This document shows, in pieces, positions 16,142-23,976 of a stretch of DNA of 46,681 nucleotides. Positions within the stretch are counted from its first letter, which is position 1. Each line of letters starts with the position of its first letter. Source of the DNA: Kiritimatiellia bacterium (GTDB taxonomy: Bacteria > Verrucomicrobiota > Kiritimatiellia > RFP12 > UBA1067); contig JAFRSR010000257.1 in the NCBI GenBank assembly GCA_017427485.1, forward strand, positions 1 through 46,681. Direction: 5' to 3'. The translations under genes and the position numbers were made by a program. The notes beneath the pieces were generated by a model that worked only from the letters and a program-made list of their open reading frames with translations, searched no databases and had not been told where the DNA came from.

Positions 16142-17719
16142 TCAACGTCGTGGCCTCAGCGCGTGCAGGCGGGCGACGAAGGTACGGCGGGCGAAGAGGA
16201 AGTGCGTGCCGAAGTAGACAACCGTACCCAACGCCACGAGCGCGCCGAGCTGAGTCACGTTCGCCCACACGCCCGTCCAGCTGCGCGTGGAGAACCAGGA
16301 ACGCGCCGTCCAGAGCGCCGCGCCCATCGCGGCGGACGCGACGAGCGTGCGGCCCACGGGGCGGACCAGCGCCGCGAGGCCGAGGGCGCCGTTCTTCCGG
16401 CGCGCAAGCACCGCCAGCCACACGCAGGCAACGCCCGCGCAGAACACCGTCGAAGCGGCGAGGCCCACGTGCCGCCATTCCTCCGGCAGAAACAGCACTG
16501 CGAGGATGTTGAGCGTCGCGTTGAGGAACACCATCTTCACAGACACCGCAAGCGGAGTCTTCATGTCCTTCTGAGCCTGAAACCACGGCACGAGCGTCTT
16601 CTGCAAGCCGAAGAAACCGAGTCCGAACGCGTAGCAGGCCACCGCGCGCCCCACCCGCGTCGTCGCCATCGCGTCGAAGGCCTTGCCCTCGTAGATAACG
16701 CGCGTCATGTCCGGCGCGAGGATACCAAGCCCGGCGGCGGCGGGAATCATCACGAAGAGAAGGTTGTCCGTGGATGAGAGAAACGCCGCGCGCGCACCCT
16801 CGACATCGTCCTTCGCGAAACAACCGGCGAACGTGGGCAGAAGGACCGTGCCGAACGCGACGCCCACAATGCCAAGCGGCAGGTCCATGAGACGTTCCGC
16901 GTAGCCGATCACGCCGGCCGCCCACGGCGCGGCGGCCTGTGCGAGCACCTGGTCGAGCATGTAGTTGATCTGCACCGCGCCCGCACCGACGGCCGCCACA
17001 AGCATGTTGCGCCACACGAGACGCGTGTTCGGGTCGCCCCAGCCGGCGCGCGAGGGAAGCGGCGACACGCCACGCCGCTTCATGCAATAAAACATGAACG
17101 CCATCTGCAGGAAACCCGCGAAGAGGATCGCGCCGCTCACCCAGACGATGCGCGAACTGAGCGCCATCCCGGGGAAGAAGCAGAGCACGCCGAGCGCGCC
17201 GATCCACACGACGTTCAAGAGGCACGGCATCAGCGACGCGGCCGCGAACTTGCCGAGCGCGTTCAAGACGCCCATCCCGAACGCTGCCCCGCAGATGAAA
17301 ATCATATACGGAACAAGGAGACGCGTGAGGCGCAGCGTGAGCGACGTGCGTTCGGAGAAATCCGGCCCCCAGTGCAACGCAATCGAAAGGCCCGCCACGG
17401 CGAGGACTGAGATTGCCGCGAGCATGAGCAGGCTCATCGTCATCACCGCGCGCGCGAGACGCCGGGCGCTTTCCATCCGCTGCGACTCCACCTCGCCCTT
17501 GAACACGGGCACGAACGCGGCGGTGAGCGCGCCTTCGCCGAAGAGCTTGCGCATCATGTTCGGGATCGCGAATGCGAGCGTGAACGCGCTCTGCTCCACC
17601 CCGGCGCCGATGAGCCGGCTCTGGAACATCTCGCGCACAAGGCCCAGCACGCGCGAGAGCGCCGTCATCGCGCCCACCACCGCCGTGTTCCGGAGAATGC
17701 CTTTCCCGCCACCTTTCAT
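16142..17719 (-). CDS. murJ: lipid II flippase MurJ
   Basis: A 525-residue inner-membrane protein of the MviN/MurJ family with about 14 helices, which flips the peptidoglycan precursor lipid II to the periplasm. The N-terminal signature TALSRVLGLVREMFQSRLIG and IPNMMRKLFGEGALTAAFVP are diagnostic, including the conserved helix-1 Arg residues. Its ATG overlaps the lpxK stop (ATGA), so it is coupled to lpxK. Essential cell-wall function is expected. Confidence 0.95.
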   Translation of the reverse strand: MKGGGKGILRNTAVVGAMTALSRVLGLVREMFQSRLIGAGVEQSAFTLAFAIPNMMRKLFGEGALTAAFVPVFKGEVESQRMESARRLARAVMTMSLLMLAAISVLAVAGLSIALHWGPDFSERTSLTLRLTRLLVPYMIFICGAAFGMGVLNALGKFAAASLMPCLLNVVWIGALGVLCFFPGMALSSRIVWVSGAILFAGFLQMAFMFYCMKRRGVSPLPSRAGWGDPNTRLVWRNMLVAAVGAGAVQINYMLDQVLAQAAAPWAAGVIGYAERLMDLPLGIVGVAFGTVLLPTFAGCFAKDDVEGARAAFLSSTDNLLFVMIPAAAGLGILAPDMTRVIYEGKAFDAMATTRVGRAVACYAFGLGFFGLQKTLVPWFQAQKDMKTPLAVSVKMVFLNATLNILAVLFLPEEWRHVGLAASTVFCAGVACVWLAVLARRKNGALGLAALVRPVGRTLVASAAMGAALWTARSWFSTRSWTGVWANVTQLGALVALGTVVYFGTHFLFARRTFVARLHALRPRR

Positions 17720-18903
17720 GTCGTGTTACGGGGCTTGATGTTGCAGATGCGGTCGACGGCGGCGGCGAAGTTCTCGGCGCCCGCCGTGATCTCGATGTCC
17801 ACGCGCAGGTAGTAGCACGGCACGGGCGTGGTCTCGAAGCGCGGAAAGCGCACGGCGTCCTTCTCGGTCGTGATCAACGCGTCGGCGTGGAGGTCGGCCG
17901 TCTTGTTGAGCGCGAAGATGATTTCGGAGGAATCGTAACGGTGGTGGTCGGCGTAGCGCTCGCACCAGATCACGCGCGCGCCGAGCCTGCGCAGGGAATC
18001 CTCGAAGCCCTGCGGCACGGCGATGCCGGAGAGCGTGGTGAGCGTCTTGCCCTTCAGCCAGTCGAGCGGCAGCTCCTCGCGGCTCCACACGTCCTTCAGG
18101 AGACGCGGAGCGTGGCGGCACTCGATGATTTCGGCCGTCTTGTTGTATTCGCGGATCTGCTCGCGCACGCCGGCGGAGTCGCCGTCGGACTTCGTGAGGA
18201 AGATGAAGTCCGCGCGGTCGATGTGGCTCGCCGGCTCGCGCAGGACGCCGCGCGGCAGCATGTGTCCGTTGCCGAAGGGGTTCGTCTTGTCCACGAGCAC
18301 GACCTCGTGCGTGTGCTTCAGGCGCTGGTACTGGAAACCGTCGTCGAGGATGAGCGTGTCGCACCCGAAGCGCGAGATGGCGTAGCGGCCGGCCTTCACG
18401 CGGTTGCGGTCCACGAGCACGCACACGCCGGGCAGGTTCGACGCGAGCATGTACGGCTCGTCGCCGCCAGTGGCGGCGTCGAGCTTGATCTGGCGTCCGT
18501 CGGAGACGACGAGCGGCGGCTGCTCCACCACCTGCGTGAACATCCGCTTCCACCACGGCGCCTCCTTGCGGCGGTAGCCGCGCGAGAGGATCGCGACCTT
18601 CCGGCCGGCAGCCGAGAGCTCATGCGCGAACTTCTCCGTGACGGGCGTCTTTCCCGTACCGCCGGCCGTGACGTTTCCGATGGAGATCACCTGGCAGCCG
18701 AGCGGGAAGCGGCGCAGAACACCCCAGTTGTAGAGGACGTAGCGGACCGCGACGACGAACTGGAAGAATTTCGAGAGGACGTTGAGGAAGGCCAGCAGCA
18801 CGCGCACGCCGCCGGGCTGGTTTTGGTCCGCGCCCGGCTGCTGGATGATCTTGACGAGCGCGTGTTCGAGTCGCTCGAAGTAGCTGACCTTCTGCTTCTG
18901 CAC
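17716..18903 (-). CDS. lpxK: tetraacyldisaccharide 4'-kinase
   Basis: A 395-residue LpxK, which phosphorylates the 4' position of the lipid A disaccharide at the inner membrane. A membrane-anchoring N-terminus (about 35-60) is followed by the P-loop GNVTAGGTGKTP (about 77-87), then SRGYRR, DDGFQYQRLK and the C-terminal TTEKDAVRF. It starts with GTG, 3 nt after the DUF1080 lipoprotein gene. The presence of lpxK shows that the organism makes lipid A and so has a lipopolysaccharide-type outer membrane. Confidence 0.95.
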   Translation of the reverse strand: MQKQKVSYFERLEHALVKIIQQPGADQNQPGGVRVLLAFLNVLSKFFQFVVAVRYVLYNWGVLRRFPLGCQVISIGNVTAGGTGKTPVTEKFAHELSAAGRKVAILSRGYRRKEAPWWKRMFTQVVEQPPLVVSDGRQIKLDAATGGDEPYMLASNLPGVCVLVDRNRVKAGRYAISRFGCDTLILDDGFQYQRLKHTHEVVLVDKTNPFGNGHMLPRGVLREPASHIDRADFIFLTKSDGDSAGVREQIREYNKTAEIIECRHAPRLLKDVWSREELPLDWLKGKTLTTLSGIAVPQGFEDSLRRLGARVIWCERYADHHRYDSSEIIFALNKTADLHADALITTEKDAVRFPRFETTPVPCYYLRVDIEITAGAENFAAAVDRICNIKPRNTT

Positions 18904-18906
18904 GCC

Positions 18907-19980
18907 TTACTTGACGATGGGCGTCAGCTTCATGTTGCGGAAGTCGGCGTCCGTGTGGTCGCCCTGGAGGTAGACCGGCCCCTTCACGAACTCGTCGCTC
19001 GTAATGGCGCCGCCGGTGCAGCCGAGGATCGGCTGGTTGTCGATGATGTTCACGCCGTTGAGGACCACGGTCACATGGCGCTTGTAGAGCGTCACGTCCA
19101 CGTGCTGCCACTCGTTGGCGGGCTTCTCGGCGGCGACGCGCGGCGTGATGCGCCCGTAGAACGCGGCCATGTTGTGGCAGTTGACCGGCTTGCCGTAGGT
19201 GTCCGCCACCTGGATCTCGTAGATGCCGCGCAGGTACACGCCCGAGTTGCAGCCGGGCAGCACGCGCACGTCGTAGGAGAGCTTGAAGTCGAAGAAGTCC
19301 GCGCGCTTCGTCTTGAGGTTGGCGCTCGCGCCGTCGCGTTTGCCGTCCTTCGTGCGCTTGACGCGGTTCATCAGCACGCCGTCCTTCACGGACCAGCCGA
19401 AGTAGTTCTTGTTCATCGCCTCCCAGCCGTCGATGCCGTCGGCGAGCAGGTCTATCGTCTCGCCGTACTGCGCCTTGGCGAGCACGGGCGCGGGCGGGAG
19501 CGCGGGAATGCGCTTCGCCTTCACCTTCTCGACGCCGAGTTCCTTGCCGTTGCCGTCAACGGTGGTGAACGCGATGTCCGCCTCGGTGCCATGCACGTCG
19601 ATCGCCGTGCGGCGGATGCGCGCCTTCGCCTTGTCCTTCTCCTTGTTGAGCGGCTGCTCCATTGTGGCCTTCGTGCCCGCGAGCTTCACGTTCTGCTGCG
19701 TGACGGGCGAACCGCCGCCCCAGAGCAGCGACGCGGTGACCTCGCCGGTCTTGCGGTCCTTGAAGATGCCGAGCCAGAACGCGCCCGGCTTCTGGATGGC
19801 CCAACGGCCTTCCGCGCCCTTGCAGGCGCAGTCGTTGCACCCGCAGAGGTTGCCGCACGAGCAGGCGTTGCTGCCCTCCGCGCAGCAGGAATTGCCCGTG
19901 AGCGACGTGCAGGCGGTGAGAAAAACGAGACTGGCAGAGAGAACCCCCGCCACCGACAGGTTGATGAGTGAGTTTTTCAT
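18907..19980 (-). CDS. Cys-rich DUF1080 (3-keto-disaccharide hydrolase) lipoprotein
   Basis: A 357-residue lipoprotein: signal peptide with lipobox LTAC (Cys24), then a short segment with eight more cysteines (Cys32, 33, 40, 42, 46, 48, 51, 53), which is unusual for this family. The C-terminal ~190 residues are a DUF1080 (3-keto-disaccharide hydrolase) concanavalin-like domain (FGWSVKDGVLMNR, YDVRVLPGCNSGVYLRGIYEIQV, EWQHVDVTLYKRHVTVVLNG). DUF1080 proteins act on or bind sugars. The ATG at 19980 is only 7 nt from a TATACT -10 box, predicting a leaderless mRNA. It leads the unit with lpxK and murJ. Confidence 0.85.
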   Translation of the reverse strand: MKNSLINLSVAGVLSASLVFLTACTSLTGNSCCAEGSNACSCGNLCGCNDCACKGAEGRWAIQKPGAFWLGIFKDRKTGEVTASLLWGGGSPVTQQNVKLAGTKATMEQPLNKEKDKAKARIRRTAIDVHGTEADIAFTTVDGNGKELGVEKVKAKRIPALPPAPVLAKAQYGETIDLLADGIDGWEAMNKNYFGWSVKDGVLMNRVKRTKDGKRDGASANLKTKRADFFDFKLSYDVRVLPGCNSGVYLRGIYEIQVADTYGKPVNCHNMAAFYGRITPRVAAEKPANEWQHVDVTLYKRHVTVVLNGVNIIDNQPILGCTGGAITSDEFVKGPVYLQGDHTDADFRNMKLTPIVK

Positions 19981-19987
19981 GGGGACA

Positions 19988-19997
19988 AGTATACCAT
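19988..19997 (-). promoter_or_regulatory. promoter of DUF1080-lpxK-murJ, predicted leaderless
   Basis: Minus strand extended -10 ATGGTATACT (TATACT at 19993-19988), 7 nt from the ATG. The -35 area falls in the heptamer repeat array at 20001-20091. Confidence 0.55.
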
Positions 19998-20000
19998 AAA

Positions 20001-20109
20001 TTCGTGGTTCGTGGTTGGTGGTTCGTGGTTGGTGGTTCGTGGTTGGTGGTTCGTGGTTGGTGGTTCGTGGTTGGTGGTTCGTGGTTCGTGGCGGTGCGAG
20101 ACGCACCGC
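20001..20109. repeat. array of 13 heptamers plus a hairpin
   Basis: Thirteen uninterrupted 7-nt units, TTCGTGG and TTGGTGG, mostly alternating (20001-20091), followed by a hairpin GCGGTGCG / CGCACCGC with loop AGA (20091-20109). It fills the gap between the uvrC stop and the DUF1080 promoter. Confidence 0.9.
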
Positions 20110-20121
20110 AAACGTGATTGG

Positions 20122-21594
20122 TTAAGATTTCTCACCGCCTGCGGCGGTGGCGGCGCGCTTCACGGCGGCGGCGATCTCGGGACCGACCCCGGCGACGGCG
20201 GCGATCGCCTCTTCCGACGCGCGCGCGATGCCGTAGATCGAATGGAATCGGCGCAGGAGGGCCGTCTTCTTCGCGGGGCCAATGCCCTGTACCTCGTCCA
20301 GCGCGGACTCGCGGATCGTCCGCTCGCGCAGGTTACGGTGGTAGGTAATCGCGAAGCGGTGCGCTTCGTCGCGGAGACGCGTGGCCACGAACAGGCCCTG
20401 CGAGTCGCGCGGCAGGAACACGTCGCCACGTTCGTCGTCCGTGACGAGGATCTCCATCCGCTCTGCAAGGCCCACCACGGGGATATCCGTCACGCCGATC
20501 TCCGCGAACGCCGCGCGCGCCGCGCGCAGCTGCGTGACGCCACCGTCGCAGATGAAGAGGTCCGCGCGCGGCGACTTCGCCGTGAGGGTCGATTCCGGGC
20601 CGTAGCGTCGGCGGACCACCTCCGCCATGGAGCGGGGATCGTCGGCCCCCTCAACCGTCTCGATGCGGAAGTGCCGGTAAAGACGGCGGTCAGGGAGACC
20701 GTCCACCGCGACCACGAGCGAGGCGACGGAATGCGTGCCGAAGAGGTTGGAGATGTCGGCGCACTCGATGACGCGCGGCGGCTTCTCCAGTTTCAGCGCC
20801 GCGGCCAGTTCCTCGAGGCCCTGGCGCGCGGCCGCGCGCGTCTCTTCCGGACGCCGCCGAACGAAATGCACCTTCGTCATCTCCTTGAGCGCGCCGATCG
20901 TGTCGCGCAGACGCGCGGCCTTCGCGAAGTCCTCGTGTGCGGCGGCGTCCTTCATCGCCTCGACGAGCTCGGCGATCACGCCGGGGCGTTCGCCGCGCAG
21001 GAACGCGCACGCCTCGTCGAAGCGCGCGCGGTAGTCGGCCGCCGAGATATTCCCCTCGCACGGCGCGGTGCAGAAGCGGATGACGTCCGCGTGGCAGTGC
21101 CGGTGCGTCTCCTCGTCGGGCGCGCGGGCGTCGCAGCCGCGCAGGCCGTAGTGCTTCTCCACGAAGTCCTTCGCCGCGCGCACGACGGGTGCGGACGGAA
21201 AAGGCCCGAAGTAGAGCGAGCCGTCGTCGCGGACAATGCGGCACGTGGCGAAACGGGGAAACGGGTCGTCAGGATCCGCGCGCAGCGCAAGGTAGCGCTT
21301 GTCGTCGCGCATGAGGATGTTGAAGTGCGGCTTGTACTGCTTGATCAGCGAGGCCTCGGTGAGCAGGGCCTCGGCGTCGTTCCGCACGCACATCCACTCA
21401 AGGTCGGCGACGGTGTTCACCATCGACCGCACCTTCGGCGCAAGGTCAGCGCTCGGGCGGAAGTAGGACAACACGCGCCGGCGGAGGTTCTTCGCCTTGC
21501 CAACGTAGATGATGACGCCCCGGCGGTCCCTCATCAGGTAACAACCAGGGCGCTGGGGAACGCCCTTCAGGCGTTCTCGCAGGACGTCGTTCAC
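20122..21594 (-). CDS. uvrC: UvrABC excinuclease subunit C
   Basis: A 490-residue nuclease of nucleotide excision repair that cuts on both sides of a lesion. It has an N-terminal GIY-YIG domain (GVIIYVGKAKNLRRRV), a Cys-containing middle (FCTAPCEGNISAADYRARFDEA), a UVR motif, an RNase H-like C-terminal nuclease (CADISNLFGTHSVASLVV, DLFICDGGVTQLRAA) and tandem helix-hairpin-helices (GIGPAKKTALLRRF, VAGVGPEIAAAV). It is shorter than the ~600 residues usual for UvrC but all domains seem present. The GTG start lies 8 nt after tatA. Confidence 0.93.
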   Translation of the reverse strand: MNDVLRERLKGVPQRPGCYLMRDRRGVIIYVGKAKNLRRRVLSYFRPSADLAPKVRSMVNTVADLEWMCVRNDAEALLTEASLIKQYKPHFNILMRDDKRYLALRADPDDPFPRFATCRIVRDDGSLYFGPFPSAPVVRAAKDFVEKHYGLRGCDARAPDEETHRHCHADVIRFCTAPCEGNISAADYRARFDEACAFLRGERPGVIAELVEAMKDAAAHEDFAKAARLRDTIGALKEMTKVHFVRRRPEETRAAARQGLEELAAALKLEKPPRVIECADISNLFGTHSVASLVVAVDGLPDRRLYRHFRIETVEGADDPRSMAEVVRRRYGPESTLTAKSPRADLFICDGGVTQLRAARAAFAEIGVTDIPVVGLAERMEILVTDDERGDVFLPRDSQGLFVATRLRDEAHRFAITYHRNLRERTIRESALDEVQGIGPAKKTALLRRFHSIYGIARASEEAIAAVAGVGPEIAAAVKRAATAAGGEKS

Positions 21595-21602
21595 GCGTCA
21601 GG

Positions 21603-21812
21603 TCAGGCCTTCTCGGCTTCCTGTTCCTTCTGCTCAAGCTTCTTGGATTTCTCCTCTTCCTCCTTGAGCAGGGCTTCGCCTTCGGCCGTACCCTTCTTGA
21701 ACTCGCCTTTTGCCTTGCCGAGCGCACGCGCCAGCTCCGGAAGCTTCTTGCTCCCGAACACAAGCACGAGCACGACAATCACCAATAAAATCTGCCATGG
21801 ACCCCAGGCCAT
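21603..21812 (-). CDS. tatA: Sec-independent translocase TatA
   Basis: A 69-residue TatA/E protein: one short membrane helix (about 5-20), the conserved FGSKKLPELARALGKAKGEFKKG amphipathic region described in two parts (FGSKKLPEL, then ARALGKAKGEFKKG), and an acidic/lysine tail. It forms the pore for folded twin-arginine proteins, such as the exported hydrolase at 9837-11174. tatC is not in the window. An AAAGGA site and a good promoter (21840-21868) precede it. Confidence 0.95.
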   Translation of the reverse strand: MAWGPWQILLVIVVLVLVFGSKKLPELARALGKAKGEFKKGTAEGEALLKEEEEKSKKLEQKEQEAEKA

Positions 21813-21839
21813 CTTTTTATCCTTTCGTTTTTGCTTTTC

Positions 21840-21868
21840 AGTTTACCGAATCTCAGGGCACAAGTCAA
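21840..21868 (-). promoter_or_regulatory. sigma70-type promoter of tatA-uvrC
   Basis: Minus strand: TTGACT (21868-21863), 17-nt spacer, CGGTAAACT (-10 TAAACT, 21845-21840). Transcription would start about 20 nt before the tatA ATG. Confidence 0.6.
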
Positions 21869-21888
21869 GCCTCGCACCCCTCGTCGGA

Positions 21889-23925
21889 CTAGCCAATGAT
21901 CTTGAGCGCGCCCGTGGGGCAGTTCTCCGCGCAGAGACGGCAGTCCTTGCAGACGGCCGTGGCGGCGGGATCCTTGAACTCCGGCTTGATGACCGTCTTG
22001 AAGCCGCGGCCGACGAGACCCAGCAGACCCTGTTTCGCCTGCTCGGCGCACACGCGCACGCAGAGGTTGCAGAGGACGCACTTGCGCTGGTTGCGCTCGA
22101 TCGTGACGAGCTTCTGCTCCACGAAGCCGGGATGGAAGTCGCCCCGGAGGCGCTGCGTGTCCGCCTGCACGAGGTTCGCGTAGCGGATGAGCTTGCAGTC
22201 CTCGAAGTCGTGGCACCCGCACTCCAGGCACCGCTTCGCCTCGGCCTGCGCCGCCTCGACGGAGAGGCCGAGGTTGACTTCCTTGAAGTCGTGCCTGCGC
22301 TCTTCGGCGGGACGCTGCGGCATCACGGCGCGCGCGATGCGCGGACGGTCCTCGAAATCCTTTTCGGTGAGCTCGCGCTCGGAGAGGATCGGCTTGACCG
22401 GCTTGTACTCGCCGCCGCGCAGGTAGGCGTTCACGGCGAGCGCGGCCTCGTTGGCCTGCGCGATCGCGCCGATCGCGATGCCCGCGCCCTTGTTCACCGT
22501 GTCGCCGCACGCGAAGACGCCGGGAAGGGCGGTGGCGAAGTTGCCCTCGTCGGCGGCGATCGTGCCCTTCGGAGTCTGCGGCAGGTCCGCGAACCCTTCG
22601 GGGTCGTTTCGCTGGCCGATCGCGGCGATCACGCTGTCAAGCGCGATCTCCTCGAACTTGCCGGGCACGGGAACGGGCTTGCGTCGGCCGCGCTCGTCCG
22701 GCTCGCCGAGCTCCATCACCTGCAGGCGCATGCCGCACACCTTGCCGTCTTTGCCGAGGATTTCATCCGGCGCGTAGAGGAACTTGAACTTGACGCCCTC
22801 CTCCTCGGCCTCCGTGATCTCGACGTCCTCCGCCGGCATTTCCTTGCGGGTGCGGCGGTAGACCACGAACACTTCCTTCGCGCCCACGCGCACGGCGGTG
22901 CGGCAGGCATCCATGGCGGTGTTGCCGCCGCCGACGATCGCCACGCGCTCGCCGATCTCCGGCTTCTCGCCCGTGACGACCGCGCGCAGGAAGTCGATGC
23001 CGCCCCACACGCCCTGGAGCTCCTCGCCCTTGACGCGCATGGCCGTCGATTTCCACGCGCCGTTCGCCACGATCACCGCGTCGAACCACGAGCGGAACTT
23101 CGCGAAGTCCGCGTCGCGTCCGATCTTGAAGTTGTTGATGAACTGGACGCCGAGCGCCTCAATGGCGTCCGTTTCGGCCTTGAGGATCGCCTTGGGCAGA
23201 CGGTACTCGGGAATGCCGTAGCGGAGCATGCCACCCATCTCGGGCATCTGGTCGTAAACCGTGACGCTGTGCCCCCACTGCGCGAGCTTGAACGCGGCGG
23301 TGAGGCCGGCGGGGCCGCCGCCGATGATGCCCACCTTCTTGCCCGTGGGCGCGGCGACCTTGATCGGATGCTCGTTGCCGTCCTTGCGCACCTGGTCGGC
23401 GGCGAAGTACTTGAGCTGCGCGATGGAGATCGGCTGCTCCACGAGGTTGCGGCGGCAGGCCTTCTCGCACGGATGCGGGCACACGCGGCCGATGGCGGCC
23501 GGAAGCGGGAACGTCTCCTTGATCGTCGCCACGGCGTCCGCGAAGCGGCCTTCGGCGATTTCCTTCACGTACTTCTGGCAGTCCGTGTGGGCCGGACAGT
23601 TGAGCTTGCAGGGCCCCTGGCAGTCGCCGTCGTGGTCGCCCATCAAAAGCTCCAGCGCGAGCTTGCGCGTGGCGAGCGCCTTCTCGCTCTTCGTGTAGAC
23701 CACCATGCCGGGCGCAACCTTCGCGGAGCAGGCGCGGAGCATCTTCGGGCAGTCCTTCACCTCCACCACGCACACGCCGCACGCGCCGTACGGCCCGAGC
23801 TCCTTCAGGTAGCAGAGGTTGGGAATCTCGATCCCCGCCGCCTTCGCCGCCTCGAAGATGGTGGTGCCGGCCGGCACGCTGACGGACTGGCCGTCGATTT
23901 CAAGGGTTATCATTTCGCTATCCAT
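21889..23925 (-). CDS. GltD-like NAD(P)H flavoprotein with NuoG-type ferredoxin domain (StnC-like)
   Basis: A 678-residue iron-sulfur flavoprotein. In order: a 2Fe-2S/NuoG-type domain (about 1-110; GACGVCVVEVKDCPKM), a GltD-type Cys-rich segment (CQGPCKLNCPAHTDC, VCPHPCEKACRR), an FAD-binding site (VGIIGGGPAGLTAAF), an NADPH site (VAIVGGGNTAMDA) and two C-terminal 4Fe-4S motifs (CVLCNLCVRVC, CKDCRLCAENC). With the NuoE- and NuoF-like proteins upstream this is the subunit set of the Stn (Sporomusa-type Nfn) electron-bifurcating transhydrogenase, which links NADH, NADPH and ferredoxin. The start at 23925 has an AAGGA site. Alternative: a GltD-like partner of another dehydrogenase. Confidence 0.82.
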   Translation of the reverse strand: MDSEMITLEIDGQSVSVPAGTTIFEAAKAAGIEIPNLCYLKELGPYGACGVCVVEVKDCPKMLRACSAKVAPGMVVYTKSEKALATRKLALELLMGDHDGDCQGPCKLNCPAHTDCQKYVKEIAEGRFADAVATIKETFPLPAAIGRVCPHPCEKACRRNLVEQPISIAQLKYFAADQVRKDGNEHPIKVAAPTGKKVGIIGGGPAGLTAAFKLAQWGHSVTVYDQMPEMGGMLRYGIPEYRLPKAILKAETDAIEALGVQFINNFKIGRDADFAKFRSWFDAVIVANGAWKSTAMRVKGEELQGVWGGIDFLRAVVTGEKPEIGERVAIVGGGNTAMDACRTAVRVGAKEVFVVYRRTRKEMPAEDVEITEAEEEGVKFKFLYAPDEILGKDGKVCGMRLQVMELGEPDERGRRKPVPVPGKFEEIALDSVIAAIGQRNDPEGFADLPQTPKGTIAADEGNFATALPGVFACGDTVNKGAGIAIGAIAQANEAALAVNAYLRGGEYKPVKPILSERELTEKDFEDRPRIARAVMPQRPAEERRHDFKEVNLGLSVEAAQAEAKRCLECGCHDFEDCKLIRYANLVQADTQRLRGDFHPGFVEQKLVTIERNQRKCVLCNLCVRVCAEQAKQGLLGLVGRGFKTVIKPEFKDPAATAVCKDCRLCAENCPTGALKIIG

Positions 23926-23976
23926 AAAATTCCTTATTGTAGGGGTTCGGGGGAGTCTGGACTCCACCGGTTGTTG

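Noticed and set aside
20001..20091. CRISPR array
   Set aside because: Units are 7 nt with no spacers, and no cas genes are present.
19981..20106. N-terminal extension of the DUF1080 gene with TTNHQPR-type repeats
   Set aside because: It is the heptamer array read as codons; the lipoprotein signal and promoter place the start at 19980.
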